The position numbers and the translations under genes are program-made. From Parabacteroides distasonis (lineage in GTDB: Bacteria > Bacteroidota > Bacteroidia > Bacteroidales > Tannerellaceae): a stretch of DNA of 44,034 bases. Shown here one piece after another: positions 1 to 8,469 of this stretch. Numbering within the stretch: position 1 is the first letter of the stretch; every line of letters starts with the position of its first letter. The DNA is taken from positions 1 through 44,034 of the forward strand of contig NZ_SRYM01000033.1 of assembly GCF_004793765.1 (NCBI RefSeq). The letters are read 5' to 3'. The notes beneath the pieces are model-generated. The model saw only the letters and a list, made by a program, of their open reading frames with translations. It searched no databases and was not told the DNA's origin.

Positions 1-2
1 AC

Positions 3-161
3 AATCAAGTCGTTAAAGAGTTGCGCATCCACTTTTCGGAGAAGAAGGCGATGGCGTTGCTCTACAAGTTGGAGAAACATACCATCGACCTTGTGAAACT
101 GAGCCGGGAGATTGTGAAACTTTCAAGGGAGATGTATGCCAAGTGGGAACAACAGACTTGA
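3..161 (+). CDS. C-terminal fragment of an unrecognised protein (cut by window start)
   Basis: An open frame runs from the window edge to a TGA at 159-161 and gives 52 residues. It is rich in Lys, Glu and Leu and ends in a repeated KLSRE pattern, which suggests an amphipathic helix or short coiled coil at the C-terminus. I do not recognise the family. A mobile-element protein is plausible only from the surroundings. The start lies outside the window. Confidence 0.55.
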   Translation, partial: NQVVKELRIHFSEKKAMALLYKLEKHTIDLVKLSREIVKLSREMYAKWEQQT

Positions 162-334
162 AGAAGGTTGCCTGATTAATGAACGAAGTTCATCGGGCGG
201 CTGGGGTTTCAATTCAAGGATGAAAACCGACCAAAAGGGATAAAATTATAATCGAAGAGTACATGCCTTATATTTTAGATATGCACTTTTCGTATTTAAT
301 ATACCAAATAATTAGTAATAAGCACATGCCTTAA

Positions 335-363
335 CAATGAACATTATTTAGCAATGTTCATTG
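335..363. promoter_or_regulatory. Palindromic operator upstream of tetR (copy 1)
   Basis: A perfect inverted repeat has 11-nt arms (335-345 and 353-363) around a 7-nt spacer. Its core, TGAACATT-N7-AATGTTCA, recurs with the same spacing at 1180-1202 before the RND gene. Such symmetry fits the binding site of a TetR dimer, so the regulator at 490-1098 probably controls itself and the export operon. This copy lies about 90 nt upstream of the best -7 element, so another promoter may overlap it. The rest of the 162-334 stretch shows no gene; it holds only a 10-nt direct repeat (ACATGCCTTA at 261-270 and 324-333). Confidence 0.65.
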
Positions 364-430
364 TTCGTTGTTTTTTGATAGATACATTATTGATACTGAG
401 TTGTCTTTGTCTTTCTCACTATTTATTGGT

Positions 431-462
431 ATTGCATATACCATTGAATCATAATATCTTTG
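431..462 (+). promoter_or_regulatory. Bacteroidetes-type promoter for tetR
   Basis: The -7 element TATCTTTG (TAnnTTTG consensus) is at 455-462, and an ATTG resembling the -33 TTTG is at 431-434, 20 nt upstream. Transcription would start near 470, just before the ATG at 490. This argues against the in-frame TTG at 460 as a start, because that codon lies inside the promoter. Confidence 0.6.
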
Positions 463-489
463 CACCCGAAAAGGAAACAGTGTTTAATC

Positions 490-1098
490 ATGCAGTCACT
501 CAAAAACGACATCAGGCAAAAGATAATGGATGCAGGACGCAAAGAGTTTTCCCGCAAGGGCTTTGCGAAGGCTTCCATGCGTTCCATTGCCACGCAGGTG
601 GGTGTCGGAGTTGGAAATCTGTATCATTATTTTCCAAGTAAAGACAGTCTGTTCTGTGCAATCCTTGCTCCTATTACCTCGTCTTTTTATTCCATGTTTG
701 ACCGTCATCACGGAAATTATGCAGACGCATTGGATATGATACGGGAAGAATATCTGGTTTCCGCCGTTTCCGAGTATATGAATCTGCTGCGTGGCAACCG
801 TACTCTGATGAAGATTTTGTTCTTTGGGGCACAAGGGTCTTCATTAGAGCATTTCAAATCGGAATTTACCGATAAAGCTACGGAACAAGTGAAAATATGG
901 TTCAAAGACAACAAGACGAGACATCCGCATATGAATATACGGGTGAGCGATTTCATGATACATCTGCATACGGTGTGGATGTTCACGATGTTCGAGGAGA
1001 TACTGATGCACAAGATTACCGTGGATGAAATGCAGCAGGTCGTGGAAGAGTATATCAAATTTGAGATAAACGGATGGAAACACATATTGGAAATATAA
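490..1098 (+). CDS. TetR/AcrR-family transcriptional regulator
   Basis: This is a 202-residue one-component repressor, the usual TetR length. The N-terminal 50 residues hold the helix-turn-helix, with the family pattern G-F-xx-ASMRSIATQ followed by VGVGNLYHYFPSKDSLF. The rest is a helical ligand-binding domain with no recognisable ligand signature. ATG 490 is preferred to the in-frame TTG at 460, which overlaps the -7 promoter element. The gene stands alone between two copies of one palindrome (335-363 and 1180-1202) and is followed by a terminator. By inference it represses itself and the downstream RND/LolA-like/barrel operon until an export substrate binds. The substrate cannot be read from the sequence. 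Confidence 0.9.
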   Translation: MQSLKNDIRQKIMDAGRKEFSRKGFAKASMRSIATQVGVGVGNLYHYFPSKDSLFCAILAPITSSFYSMFDRHHGNYADALDMIREEYLVSAVSEYMNLLRGNRTLMKILFFGAQGSSLEHFKSEFTDKATEQVKIWFKDNKTRHPHMNIRVSDFMIHLHTVWMFTMFEEILMHKITVDEMQQVVEEYIKFEINGWKHILEI

Positions 1099-1139
1099 GA
1101 GTCCGATTCGGACTGCATGTAAAGGCTTCGGGCAAATTG

Positions 1140-1180
1140 GAGGAGAGAATTTCAAGATTGAGATTCTCTCCTCTTTTTTT
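1140..1180 (+). terminator. Rho-independent terminator after tetR
   Basis: A perfect 11-bp stem (1140-1150 with 1163-1173) encloses a 12-nt loop and is followed by a run of seven T (1174-1180). It ends the tetR transcript, so the export operon needs its own promoter. The operator copy at 1180 begins immediately after it. Confidence 0.9.
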
Positions 1181-1202
1181 GAACATTTTGAAACAATGTT
1201 CA
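1180..1202. promoter_or_regulatory. Palindromic operator upstream of the RND operon (copy 2)
   Basis: TGAACATT (1180-1187) and AATGTTCA (1195-1202) are separated by 7 nt, the same core and spacing as at 335-363. The site lies about 95 nt upstream of the RND start codon. No clean TAnnTTTG box was found between 1203 and 1295, so the promoter position is unresolved. The paired sites define a likely regulon of tetR plus the export operon. Confidence 0.65.
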
Positions 1203-1295
1203 TTATTGACGTCTTTTTGAATACCTGATATATGATAATAATCCGATAAATGACATGACATCAAGCGAATAACAATAAATTCAATTATAGAAGAC

Positions 1296-3665
1296 ATGAA
1301 AATAGAAAGAATCAATGAAAAGTTCGGCTTATTTGCCGGATGGTTGCTGCGGGTGCGCTGGTGGGTGCTTGCAGTGTTTGCCGCAGTCATGATGTTAGCG
1401 GTAATGGGTGTAAAGAAAATGGTGGTGCAAACTTCTTTCGACGATTATTTCATCAAAGGAGATCCGATGTTGGTGAAGACAGACGAGTTCAAGGCGCACT
1501 TCGGCAACGACTATTTTGTAGGTGTATTGACAGAGTGTGACAACCATTTCACGACGCAAAATCTCGAAACGTTACGGGATTTGTCCAACGAACTGCTTGA
1601 CAGCCTTTCGTATGTAGACAAAATAACGTCACTTACCGATATAGAGTTTCTTGCGGGCAACGAAGAGGGAATGGCTATTGCGCAGATTGTTCCGGAAGTA
1701 ATTCCGAAGGATAAAGCCGGGCTGGATTCAGTGAAGCAACGGGCCTACAGCAAACCGGAGGTGGCTCGTAAACTTATCTCTAAAGATGGGAAACTGTCGT
1801 GGATTGTCATCAAATTGCGTCCCTTTCCGGCCGATTCTATATGGAAAAAAGAGACGACGGTTTCGCCTGATATTCTGACCGGTGAAGAAGTGGACAGAAT
1901 CATACACAAACCCCAATATGCTTCACTTCATCCGAAAGCAACCGGCATGCCTTATGTCAGCCAGCAAAAGGTAGTGTTCATTGGTGCGGAAATGGGACGA
2001 TTGGCAAAGTTTGCCATACTTATTTCCATCGTTGTCATGCTGATTATGACACGTTCCATGCGCGGTGTCGTGGCACCATTTATCGGTACATTCGGTGGAT
2101 TGCTCGTCACATTCGGCATTGCCGGAGCCTTGGGATTATATGTAGATTCGGCAACGAGTATTATTCCCGTTATATTGGCGTTTGCCGTATCCATAGCCTA
2201 TAATATTCATTTGTTTTCGTTTTTCGGCAAGCGGATGTTGATTCACGGACGGCGCAAACAAGCAGTAGTGGAAACATTCACCGAAACGGGTTGGCCGGTA
2301 TTCTTCTGCGGCATGACAACCATCGTGTCGTTGCTTTCGTTCCTTATCGTGCCGATACGTCCGGTAGCCTACATCGGTATCCATACATCGCTTTGCGTGC
2401 TGTTTGTCATGCTTACAACTATGCTCGTTACTCCAGTATTGCTATCGTTCGGACGCGACAAGAAACCCAAACCAAACTTCACGGACAATAGTGATACTCG
2501 ATGGTCGGGAATCATGGTGCGCATAAGTGCTTTTGACCTGCATAATCCTAAAATGATCCTGAGCGTATTCGTCCTTTGTTGTGTAGCACTTGGCATCGGC
2601 GTATGGCGTATGGAACCGGCTTTCGACATGGAGCGGACCATGGGAGAGAAAGTACCGTATGTAAACAAGCTGTTGGAAGTCAGCCATTCTGAACTCGGCT
2701 CGCTTTATTCGTATGACCTGATGGTAGAGTTTCCCGAAGACGGTCAGGCTAAATTGCCCGAAAATCTCCACCGGTTGGAACAACTTACGAAACTGACCGA
2801 GGAATATCCGCTGACCAAACGGACAACGTCTATCCTCGACATTCTGAAGGATTTGAATCAGACGCTTAATGATGGAGACAGGGCATATTACCGCATCCCG
2901 GATACGGAAGACGAGGTGGCTCAGATGATGCTGCTCTACGAGAATGCCGGTGGCACGGAATCGGAATACTGGATGGATTACGACTACCGCCGTCTGCGCC
3001 TGATGGTGGAGATGTCCGACTATAATTCAGGTGAGGCGGAACGTGAACTTGCCGACATAGAACAGCGCGCAGCCGCATTGTTTCCTGGTGCAAAAATAAC
3101 CGCAGTAGGAAACCTTCCGCAATTCACCACCATGATGCAATATCTTGTGCGCGGACAGATTCAGTCATTTCTGATTTCGGTACTCATCATCGGCATGATA
3201 CTGATGATAGTGTTCCAAAGTGTACGGATTGGTTTAATCGGTTTAATACCAAACCTGTTTCCTGCAATCTGCGTGGGTGGTTACATGGGCTGGTCGGGCA
3301 TACCCCTTGATATGATGACAGCTTGCATAATTCCAATGATGTTGGGTATGGCAGTGGACGACACGATACATTTCATCAACCATGCCAAACTGGAATATGA
3401 CCGAACAAGCCATTATCAAACGGCTATTCGCCGAACATTCCGTGTTGTCGGCGTGGCAATCGTCACGACATCAGTCATAACATCAGCCGTATTTGCCGGA
3501 TTTATGGATTCATGCTGTTTGCAATTTTTCAATTTCGGCTGGCTGGCTGTAATTGGAATCATGACAGCCTTGATTTCCGATTTGTTCATCACTCCGGTAT
3601 TAGTAGAAAGATTTCATGTATTCGGGAAAGAAAAAATCAATAATTCAAAACAAATAGAAAAATGA
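1296..3665 (+). CDS. RND/MMPL-type exporter permease
   Basis: This 789-residue inner-membrane protein has the layout of the MMPL/SSD branch of the RND superfamily. One membrane segment (residues 17-40) precedes a large periplasmic loop. A block of helices follows (about 225-390), then a second segment and loop, and a second block near the C-terminus. The motif GMAVDDTIHFINH in the second block is the usual acidic proton-relay region. The family drives export of lipids or other hydrophobic molecules with proton-motive force. It overlaps the next gene by 4 nt (ATGA) and is the first gene of the operon. There is no membrane-fusion partner. Instead a LolA-like protein and an outer-membrane barrel follow, which suggests lipid or lipophilic cargo moved to the outer membrane. 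Substrate unknown. Confidence 0.88.
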   Translation: MKIERINEKFGLFAGWLLRVRWWVLAVFAAVMMLAVMGVKKMVVQTSFDDYFIKGDPMLVKTDEFKAHFGNDYFVGVLTECDNHFTTQNLETLRDLSNELLDSLSYVDKITSLTDIEFLAGNEEGMAIAQIVPEVIPKDKAGLDSVKQRAYSKPEVARKLISKDGKLSWIVIKLRPFPADSIWKKETTVSPDILTGEEVDRIIHKPQYASLHPKATGMPYVSQQKVVFIGAEMGRLAKFAILISIVVMLIMTRSMRGVVAPFIGTFGGLLVTFGIAGALGLYVDSATSIIPVILAFAVSIAYNIHLFSFFGKRMLIHGRRKQAVVETFTETGWPVFFCGMTTIVSLLSFLIVPIRPVAYIGIHTSLCVLFVMLTTMLVTPVLLSFGRDKKPKPNFTDNSDTRWSGIMVRISAFDLHNPKMILSVFVLCCVALGIGVWRMEPAFDMERTMGEKVPYVNKLLEVSHSELGSLYSYDLMVEFPEDGQAKLPENLHRLEQLTKLTEEYPLTKRTTSILDILKDLNQTLNDGDRAYYRIPDTEDEVAQMMLLYENAGGTESEYWMDYDYRRLRLMVEMSDYNSGEAERELADIEQRAAALFPGAKITAVGNLPQFTTMMQYLVRGQIQSFLISVLIIGMILMIVFQSVRIGLIGLIPNLFPAICVGGYMGWSGIPLDMMTACIIPMMLGMAVDDTIHFINHAKLEYDRTSHYQTAIRRTFRVVGVAIVTTSVITSAVFAGFMDSCCLQFFNFGWLAVIGIMTALISDLFITPVLVERFHVFGKEKINNSKQIEK

Positions 3666-4435
3666 GAAATGTATTTTTAACATTGGCACTTGCGCTTGTC
3701 GCAGTTGCACTACAGGCACAGCAATTATCCGGACGAGACATCATGAAAAAGATAGATGAACGCCCTGACGGAGACACTCGTTATGCACAAATGGAACTTA
3801 CGTTAGTGAAAAAGAATGGTTCGAAGCGTGAGCGCAAGGTGGAATCGTGGGCGATGGATATCGGCAAGGATACGAAGAAAATCATGTACTTTACATATCC
3901 CGGTGACGTAAAAGGTACGGGATTCCTTACATGGGACTATGACCGGATAGGGAAAGAGGATGACAAATGGCTTTATCTGCCGGCAATGAAGAAAACACGG
4001 CGCATCAGCGGCTCGTCGTCCAAGACGGACTATTTTATGGGAACAGATTTTACCTACGACGATATGGGTGACCGGAATATCGACGAGGACAAACACAAGC
4101 TATTGCGCACAGAAACACGGGATGGCAAGAAATGTTGGGTGGTGGAATCCGTTCCTGTAGACAAGCATGAAATTTACTCGCGTAAACTGACATGGGTAGC
4201 GCAGGAGTTCTTGATGGGCATACGTGTGGAGTATTACGACAAGTTGAACAAGCTTCATCGCATACTGACTGTTTCGGAGATTACTGAAGTACAGGGCTTC
4301 TGGACGAAGCACCGCATGGAGATGAATAATGTCCAGACTGGACACAAAACCATTATCATGATGAAGAATCCGAAATATGACATGAAATTAGATGCTGCGA
4401 TGTTTACAGTATCCAAATTAGAGAAGGGACTATGA
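3662..4435 (+). CDS. Outer-membrane lipoprotein-sorting (LolA-like) protein
   Basis: The protein is 257 residues, with a clear signal peptide (about residues 1-20, ending LQAQ). The mature part matches the LolA/LolB-like fold family found beside MMPL exporters: an N-terminal helix with the DIMKKIDERPDGDTRYAQ pattern, then mostly beta strands with many charged and aromatic residues, including WDYDRIGKEDDKWLYLPA. Such proteins form a half-barrel that shields a lipid or lipoprotein moiety crossing the periplasm. It overlaps the permease upstream and the barrel downstream by 4 nt each (ATGA), so the three are translationally coupled. The inferred role is to carry cargo from the RND pump to the outer membrane. 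Confidence 0.85.
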   Translation: MRNVFLTLALALVAVALQAQQLSGRDIMKKIDERPDGDTRYAQMELTLVKKNGSKRERKVESWAMDIGKDTKKIMYFTYPGDVKGTGFLTWDYDRIGKEDDKWLYLPAMKKTRRISGSSSKTDYFMGTDFTYDDMGDRNIDEDKHKLLRTETRDGKKCWVVESVPVDKHEIYSRKLTWVAQEFLMGIRVEYYDKLNKLHRILTVSEITEVQGFWTKHRMEMNNVQTGHKTIIMMKNPKYDMKLDAAMFTVSKLEKGL

Positions 4436-5667
4436 AAAGAATTGCTATATTCGTTTTCTTGCTTTGTATTGTTTTTCTTCCTGCCTTGGCGCAGGAAGAA
4501 AACGAACAACTGCGTGTAAACGTTAAAGGATTCATGGATACTTATCATGCCCTTCGTACCGAAGTTCCTAACGACTGGATGGCATCGCGTAGCCGGGTGA
4601 GAGGTGAACTGTCATTGGAGAAAGGCAATGCGGGCATGTTCGTGTCAGCGAATGCGGTTTATAACAGTTTGCTGAAAAGCCAAAGTGGGTTCTTTCTGCG
4701 TGAAGCTTACTTGTATTATGGTAAATCGAATTGGGATATCCGCGCCGGGCGACAAATCATCATATGGGGCGTGGCGGATGCCATGCGTATTACCGATATT
4801 GTTTCACCTATGGACTTTACCGAGTTCCTGACACAGGATTATGATGATATCCGCATTCCGGTGAACTGCGTAAGATTTAAATACACCCATCCCAAGTGGA
4901 ATGCCGAGGCGGTGATAATTCCGGTAAGTTCTTTTTATGAGCTATCTACTGATAGGAATAATCCTTGGGCTCTCACGCTTCCGAGAGTGTCCATGCCTTA
5001 TTCTATCAACATAGACAATACACCGGAAAAGCGCTTCCGAAGTATCGAGTACGGCGGACGTTTCGGAGCCTATCTTAGTGGAGGTGATTTCAGCGTCAGT
5101 GTTCTTCGGACATGGAACAAAATGCCGGTGTTCCGCAAAACCGTAACAGAAAACGGTTCGTTGTACTGTGATGGTGAATACCGCCGAATGACGATGATGG
5201 GAGCTGACCTATCAATTCCATTGGGCAAATTCGTAGTCCGTGCGGAAGCTGCGGAATATTTTGGTGAAGCACAAGATCCTGTTATCAATACACCTGTCGT
5301 TACCCGCAACAGCACCAATGCCCTTATCGGTTTGGACTGGTATGCCGGAAATGACTGGCAACTCGGAATACAATATTCTCACAAATATATCAGTGGCGAT
5401 TTGTCGGAAATATCCTCGTATCGCAACTCCGGAATGGCAACTGTCCGTATCTCCAAAGACTTGTTGCGCAATACACTCAATCTGTCCACTTTCGCATACG
5501 TGGATGTAGCGAACGGTGGAATTTACAACCGCTTGAGTGCGGACTATGCATTGACCGACCAAATACATGTTTTTGCAGGCTACGATTTTTTTCATGCCGA
5601 CAAGGGGCAGTTTGCCATGTATGACCACAATTCGGAGGTGTGGGTGAAATTGAAATACAGTTTTTAA
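4432..5667 (+). CDS. Outer-membrane beta-barrel protein (DUF1302-like position)
   Basis: This 411-residue protein has a signal peptide (residues 1-21, ending LALAQ) and a body of alternating amphipathic strands. Its terminal strand ends in Phe, KLKYSF, the usual recognition signal for outer-membrane barrel assembly. An early segment, RAGRQIIIWGVADAMRITD, and the place after an MMPL exporter and a LolA-like protein match the DUF1302-type barrels of such operons. It is probably the outer-membrane acceptor or channel for the exported cargo. Its start overlaps the LolA-like gene by 4 nt. Assignment to a precise family is inferred from context; the barrel nature is directly visible. Confidence 0.8.
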   Translation: MKRIAIFVFLLCIVFLPALAQEENEQLRVNVKGFMDTYHALRTEVPNDWMASRSRVRGELSLEKGNAGMFVSANAVYNSLLKSQSGFFLREAYLYYGKSNWDIRAGRQIIIWGVADAMRITDIVSPMDFTEFLTQDYDDIRIPVNCVRFKYTHPKWNAEAVIIPVSSFYELSTDRNNPWALTLPRVSMPYSINIDNTPEKRFRSIEYGGRFGAYLSGGDFSVSVLRTWNKMPVFRKTVTENGSLYCDGEYRRMTMMGADLSIPLGKFVVRAEAAEYFGEAQDPVINTPVVTRNSTNALIGLDWYAGNDWQLGIQYSHKYISGDLSEISSYRNSGMATVRISKDLLRNTLNLSTFAYVDVANGGIYNRLSADYALTDQIHVFAGYDFFHADKGQFAMYDHNSEVWVKLKYSF

Positions 5668-5685
5668 TCGTTTGTTTAAATCATT

Positions 5686-6075
5686 ATGGAAACATCAAAA
5701 ATTAGAATCACCGTTCTTTGGGTAGCAGTTATCTGCGGGTTCGCCCTGCATACATTAGCAGACCTGCTGCCTCTGTTCTGGGATGAAAGCATTACGGTTG
5801 AAGCGACAGGCAATGCGCCTGTCGGATTGCTTACGTTCATGATGACAGTAAGCTACCTGATACCTGTAATCGGAGTTCTTTGTACTTTGTATGGACGCAG
5901 TCGGTCGTGGTATATAGGAAACGCAGTATTGGCGATTCTTATGTTCCTTTTCAATCTGTTCCATCTTGTCGAGTTGTTTACCGGGTTTAGTGCAGTTCAG
6001 TTACCGTTGTTGCCCGTGATACTTGTCGTCAGCGGATTCCTTTGTATGGAGTCATGTAGACTTATTAAAAGGTGA
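5686..6075 (+). CDS. Small four-helix membrane protein
   Basis: A 129-residue protein made almost entirely of four hydrophobic segments (about residues 8-27, 47-67, 76-97 and 102-121) joined by short loops; no family is recognised. It follows the barrel gene by 18 nt and ends directly at a strong terminator, so it is the last gene of the export operon. It could be an accessory membrane subunit of the exporter, which is inference from position only. Confidence 0.75.
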   Translation: METSKIRITVLWVAVICGFALHTLADLLPLFWDESITVEATGNAPVGLLTFMMTVSYLIPVIGVLCTLYGRSRSWYIGNAVLAILMFLFNLFHLVELFTGFSAVQLPLLPVILVVSGFLCMESCRLIKR

Positions 6076-6123
6076 ATCAAAGTAATAGGTGTGCAATAAT
6101 CAACACCTATTACTTTGATTTTT
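6075..6123 (+). terminator. 18-bp perfect hairpin terminator between export operon and rteA
   Basis: Arms 6075-6092 and 6103-6120 are perfectly complementary over 18 nt with a 10-nt loop, and the right arm runs into TTTTT. The hairpin starts at the last base of the preceding stop codon. Only 36 nt separate it from rteA, with no clean TAnnTTTG promoter in that gap. rteAB may therefore depend on read-through or on a degenerate promoter inside the right arm. Confidence 0.85.
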
Positions 6124-6159
6124 GCAGGTGTTGAATGATATGTGCTGTTAATATAAGAG

Positions 6160-8469
6160 ATGAAGTATATCCAAAAAATAATTTTACACGGATATGTGTT
6201 AATTACGTTATTGATTGGCTGTATTGCCTACACTTGGTACAATGAATGGCAAGAAGTGGAGGCATTAGAATCCGACAACCATAAGATTGACGAATTCCGA
6301 AAAGACATAAACAACATCCACATTCAATTGATAGAGTTTTCCCTATTGGGTGAAACGATATTGGAATGGAATGATGAAGATTTAGAACATTACCATGTCC
6401 AGCGTATGGCAATAGACAGTATGCTCTGCCGTTTCAAAGCTATATATCCGGCAGAGCGCATAGACAGTGTACGCCATCTTCTCGAAGACAAGGAACGGCA
6501 GATATGCCAAATCGTGCAGGTACTTGAACAGCAACAAGCCATCAATGATAAGATAACCAGTCAAGTACCTATAATCGTACAGAAGAGTGTGCAGGAACAG
6601 CCCCAAAAGTCCAAGCGCAAGGGTTTCTTGGGTATCTTCAGCAAAAAGGAAGAAACGAAACCAACTGTGACTACAACGATGCTCCGTTCCCTTAACCGGA
6701 ATATGATAGCTGAACAACGGGCACAAAGCCGCCGTTTATCAGAACACGCCGATAGTCTTGCTGCACGAAATGCGGAACTCAACAGACAACTGCAAGGACT
6801 GGTAGTTCAAATAGACGAGAAAGTTCAAGCAAACTTACAGAAACGGGAAGCGGAAATAGCCGCCATGCGTGACAGTTCTTTTATTCAGATAGGTGGCTTG
6901 ACAGGATTCGTTGTGTTGTTATTGGTGATCTCTTACATAATCATCCACCGAAATATCACCCGTATCAAACGGTACAAAATAGAAACAGCAGATTTAATAA
7001 AACAGCAGAAACGGTCTATCAAACAAAACGAGGAACTGATTGCCTCCCGAAAGAAAGCCGTGCATACCATCACCCACGAACTGCGTACACCGCTGACAGC
7101 AATAACCGGATATGCCGGACTGATGCGGAAAGATTGCAATACGGATAAAACCGGGATGTATATCCAAAATATTCAGCAATCCTCCGACCGTATGCGCGAA
7201 ATGCTCAACACCCTGCTGAGTTTCTTCCGTCTGGACAACGGCAAGGAACAGCCGAATTTCTCTCCTTACCGGATTTCGGCAATCACACACATTCTTGAAA
7301 CGGAGTTTACGCCAATTGCCATGAACAAGGGGCTGGCTCTGACCATAACCAATCAAACGGATACTATTGTCCTGACCGACAAGGAACGTATCCTGCAAAT
7401 CGGCAACAACCTGCTGTCAAACGCCATCAAATTCACGGAGAACGGTGGCGTTTCTCTGACAACGGACTACAATAACGGCGTCCTGAAACTTATCGTCGAA
7501 GATACGGGCACGGGAATGACCGAGGAAGAACAGCAACGGGTGTTCGTTGCGTTCGAGCGTCTGGCAAACGCCGCCGCAAAAGACGGCTTCGGACTGGGAC
7601 TTTCCATCGTTCAGCGTATCGTGTCAATGCTCGGCGGCACAATCCGGCTGGAGAGCGATAAAGGCAAAGGAAGCCGCTTCACAGTGGAAATACCTATGCA
7701 GACAGCCGGGGAACTACCGGAAAGGATAAATCAGACACGGATTCATCATGACCGTACATTCCATGATGTCATTGCCATCGACAATGACGAGGTATTGCTC
7801 CTTATGCTTAAAGAAATGTATGCACAGGAAGGGACACACTGCGACACCTGCACAGATGCTGCGGAGCTGATGGAAATGATACGCCGGAAAGAATACAGCC
7901 TGCTTCTGACGGATCTGAACATGCCGGAAATCAACGGCTTCGAGCTGCTGGAACTGCTGCGCACCTCCAACGTTGGCAATTCAAAGACTATTCCGGTAGT
8001 CGTGATAACCGCTTCGGGCAGTTGCAGCAAGGTGGAACTTATAGGGCGTGGATTTGCCGGCTGCCTGCTCAAGCCGTTCTCCATATCGGAACTGATGGAG
8101 ATTTCTGACAAGTGCGCCATAAAAGGCAAACAGAATGAAAAGCCGGATTTCACCTCTCTGCTGTCATACGGCAATGAAGCCGTCATGCTGGAGAAATTGA
8201 TAACGGAAACCGAAAAGGAAATGCAGTCGCTCAGGTATGACCAACAACAGAAAGACCTTCCGGAACTGGACACTCTAACACACCACCTGCGTAGCTCTTG
8301 GGAGATACTCCGTGCCGACAGACCGTTGAGGGAACTTTATAAACTGATTCATCACAATGGCACACCTGACGACAAAGCAATAGGCAATGCCGTAAGAGCC
8401 GTGCTGGATAAGGGTTCGGAGATAATCCGTCTGGCAAAAGAAGAAAGGAAGAAATACAACAATGGATAA
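6160..8469 (+). CDS. rteA: RteA-like hybrid sensor histidine kinase (HK-REC-HPt)
   Basis: A 769-residue inner-membrane phosphorelay kinase. A membrane segment near residues 9-27 and another near 243-264 bound a periplasmic, coiled-coil-rich sensor region. The HisKA box ITHELRTPLTA places the phospho-acceptor at His306. The ATPase domain follows, with its N-box (NLLSNAIKF), DTGTGM and GLGLSIV. A receiver domain has Asp585 in LLLTDLNMPEINGFE. A C-terminal HPt-like segment has His708 in HHLRSS. This is the organisation of RteA, which with RteB controls excision and transfer of CTnDOT-type elements. It overlaps rteB by 8 nt. In CTnDOT the operon begins with tetQ; here an efflux operon precedes it. 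The activating signal is unknown. Confidence 0.85.
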   Translation: MKYIQKIILHGYVLITLLIGCIAYTWYNEWQEVEALESDNHKIDEFRKDINNIHIQLIEFSLLGETILEWNDEDLEHYHVQRMAIDSMLCRFKAIYPAERIDSVRHLLEDKERQICQIVQVLEQQQAINDKITSQVPIIVQKSVQEQPQKSKRKGFLGIFSKKEETKPTVTTTMLRSLNRNMIAEQRAQSRRLSEHADSLAARNAELNRQLQGLVVQIDEKVQANLQKREAEIAAMRDSSFIQIGGLTGFVVLLLVISYIIIHRNITRIKRYKIETADLIKQQKRSIKQNEELIASRKKAVHTITHELRTPLTAITGYAGLMRKDCNTDKTGMYIQNIQQSSDRMREMLNTLLSFFRLDNGKEQPNFSPYRISAITHILETEFTPIAMNKGLALTITNQTDTIVLTDKERILQIGNNLLSNAIKFTENGGVSLTTDYNNGVLKLIVEDTGTGMTEEEQQRVFVAFERLANAAAKDGFGLGLSIVQRIVSMLGGTIRLESDKGKGSRFTVEIPMQTAGELPERINQTRIHHDRTFHDVIAIDNDEVLLLMLKEMYAQEGTHCDTCTDAAELMEMIRRKEYSLLLTDLNMPEINGFELLELLRTSNVGNSKTIPVVVITASGSCSKVELIGRGFAGCLLKPFSISELMEISDKCAIKGKQNEKPDFTSLLSYGNEAVMLEKLITETEKEMQSLRYDQQQKDLPELDTLTHHLRSSWEILRADRPLRELYKLIHHNGTPDDKAIGNAVRAVLDKGSEIIRLAKEERKKYNNG

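Noticed and set aside
261-333. Direct repeat ACATGCCTTA (261-270 and 324-333)
   Set aside because: Only 10 nt and two copies in AT-rich non-coding DNA; chance cannot be excluded and no function is suggested.
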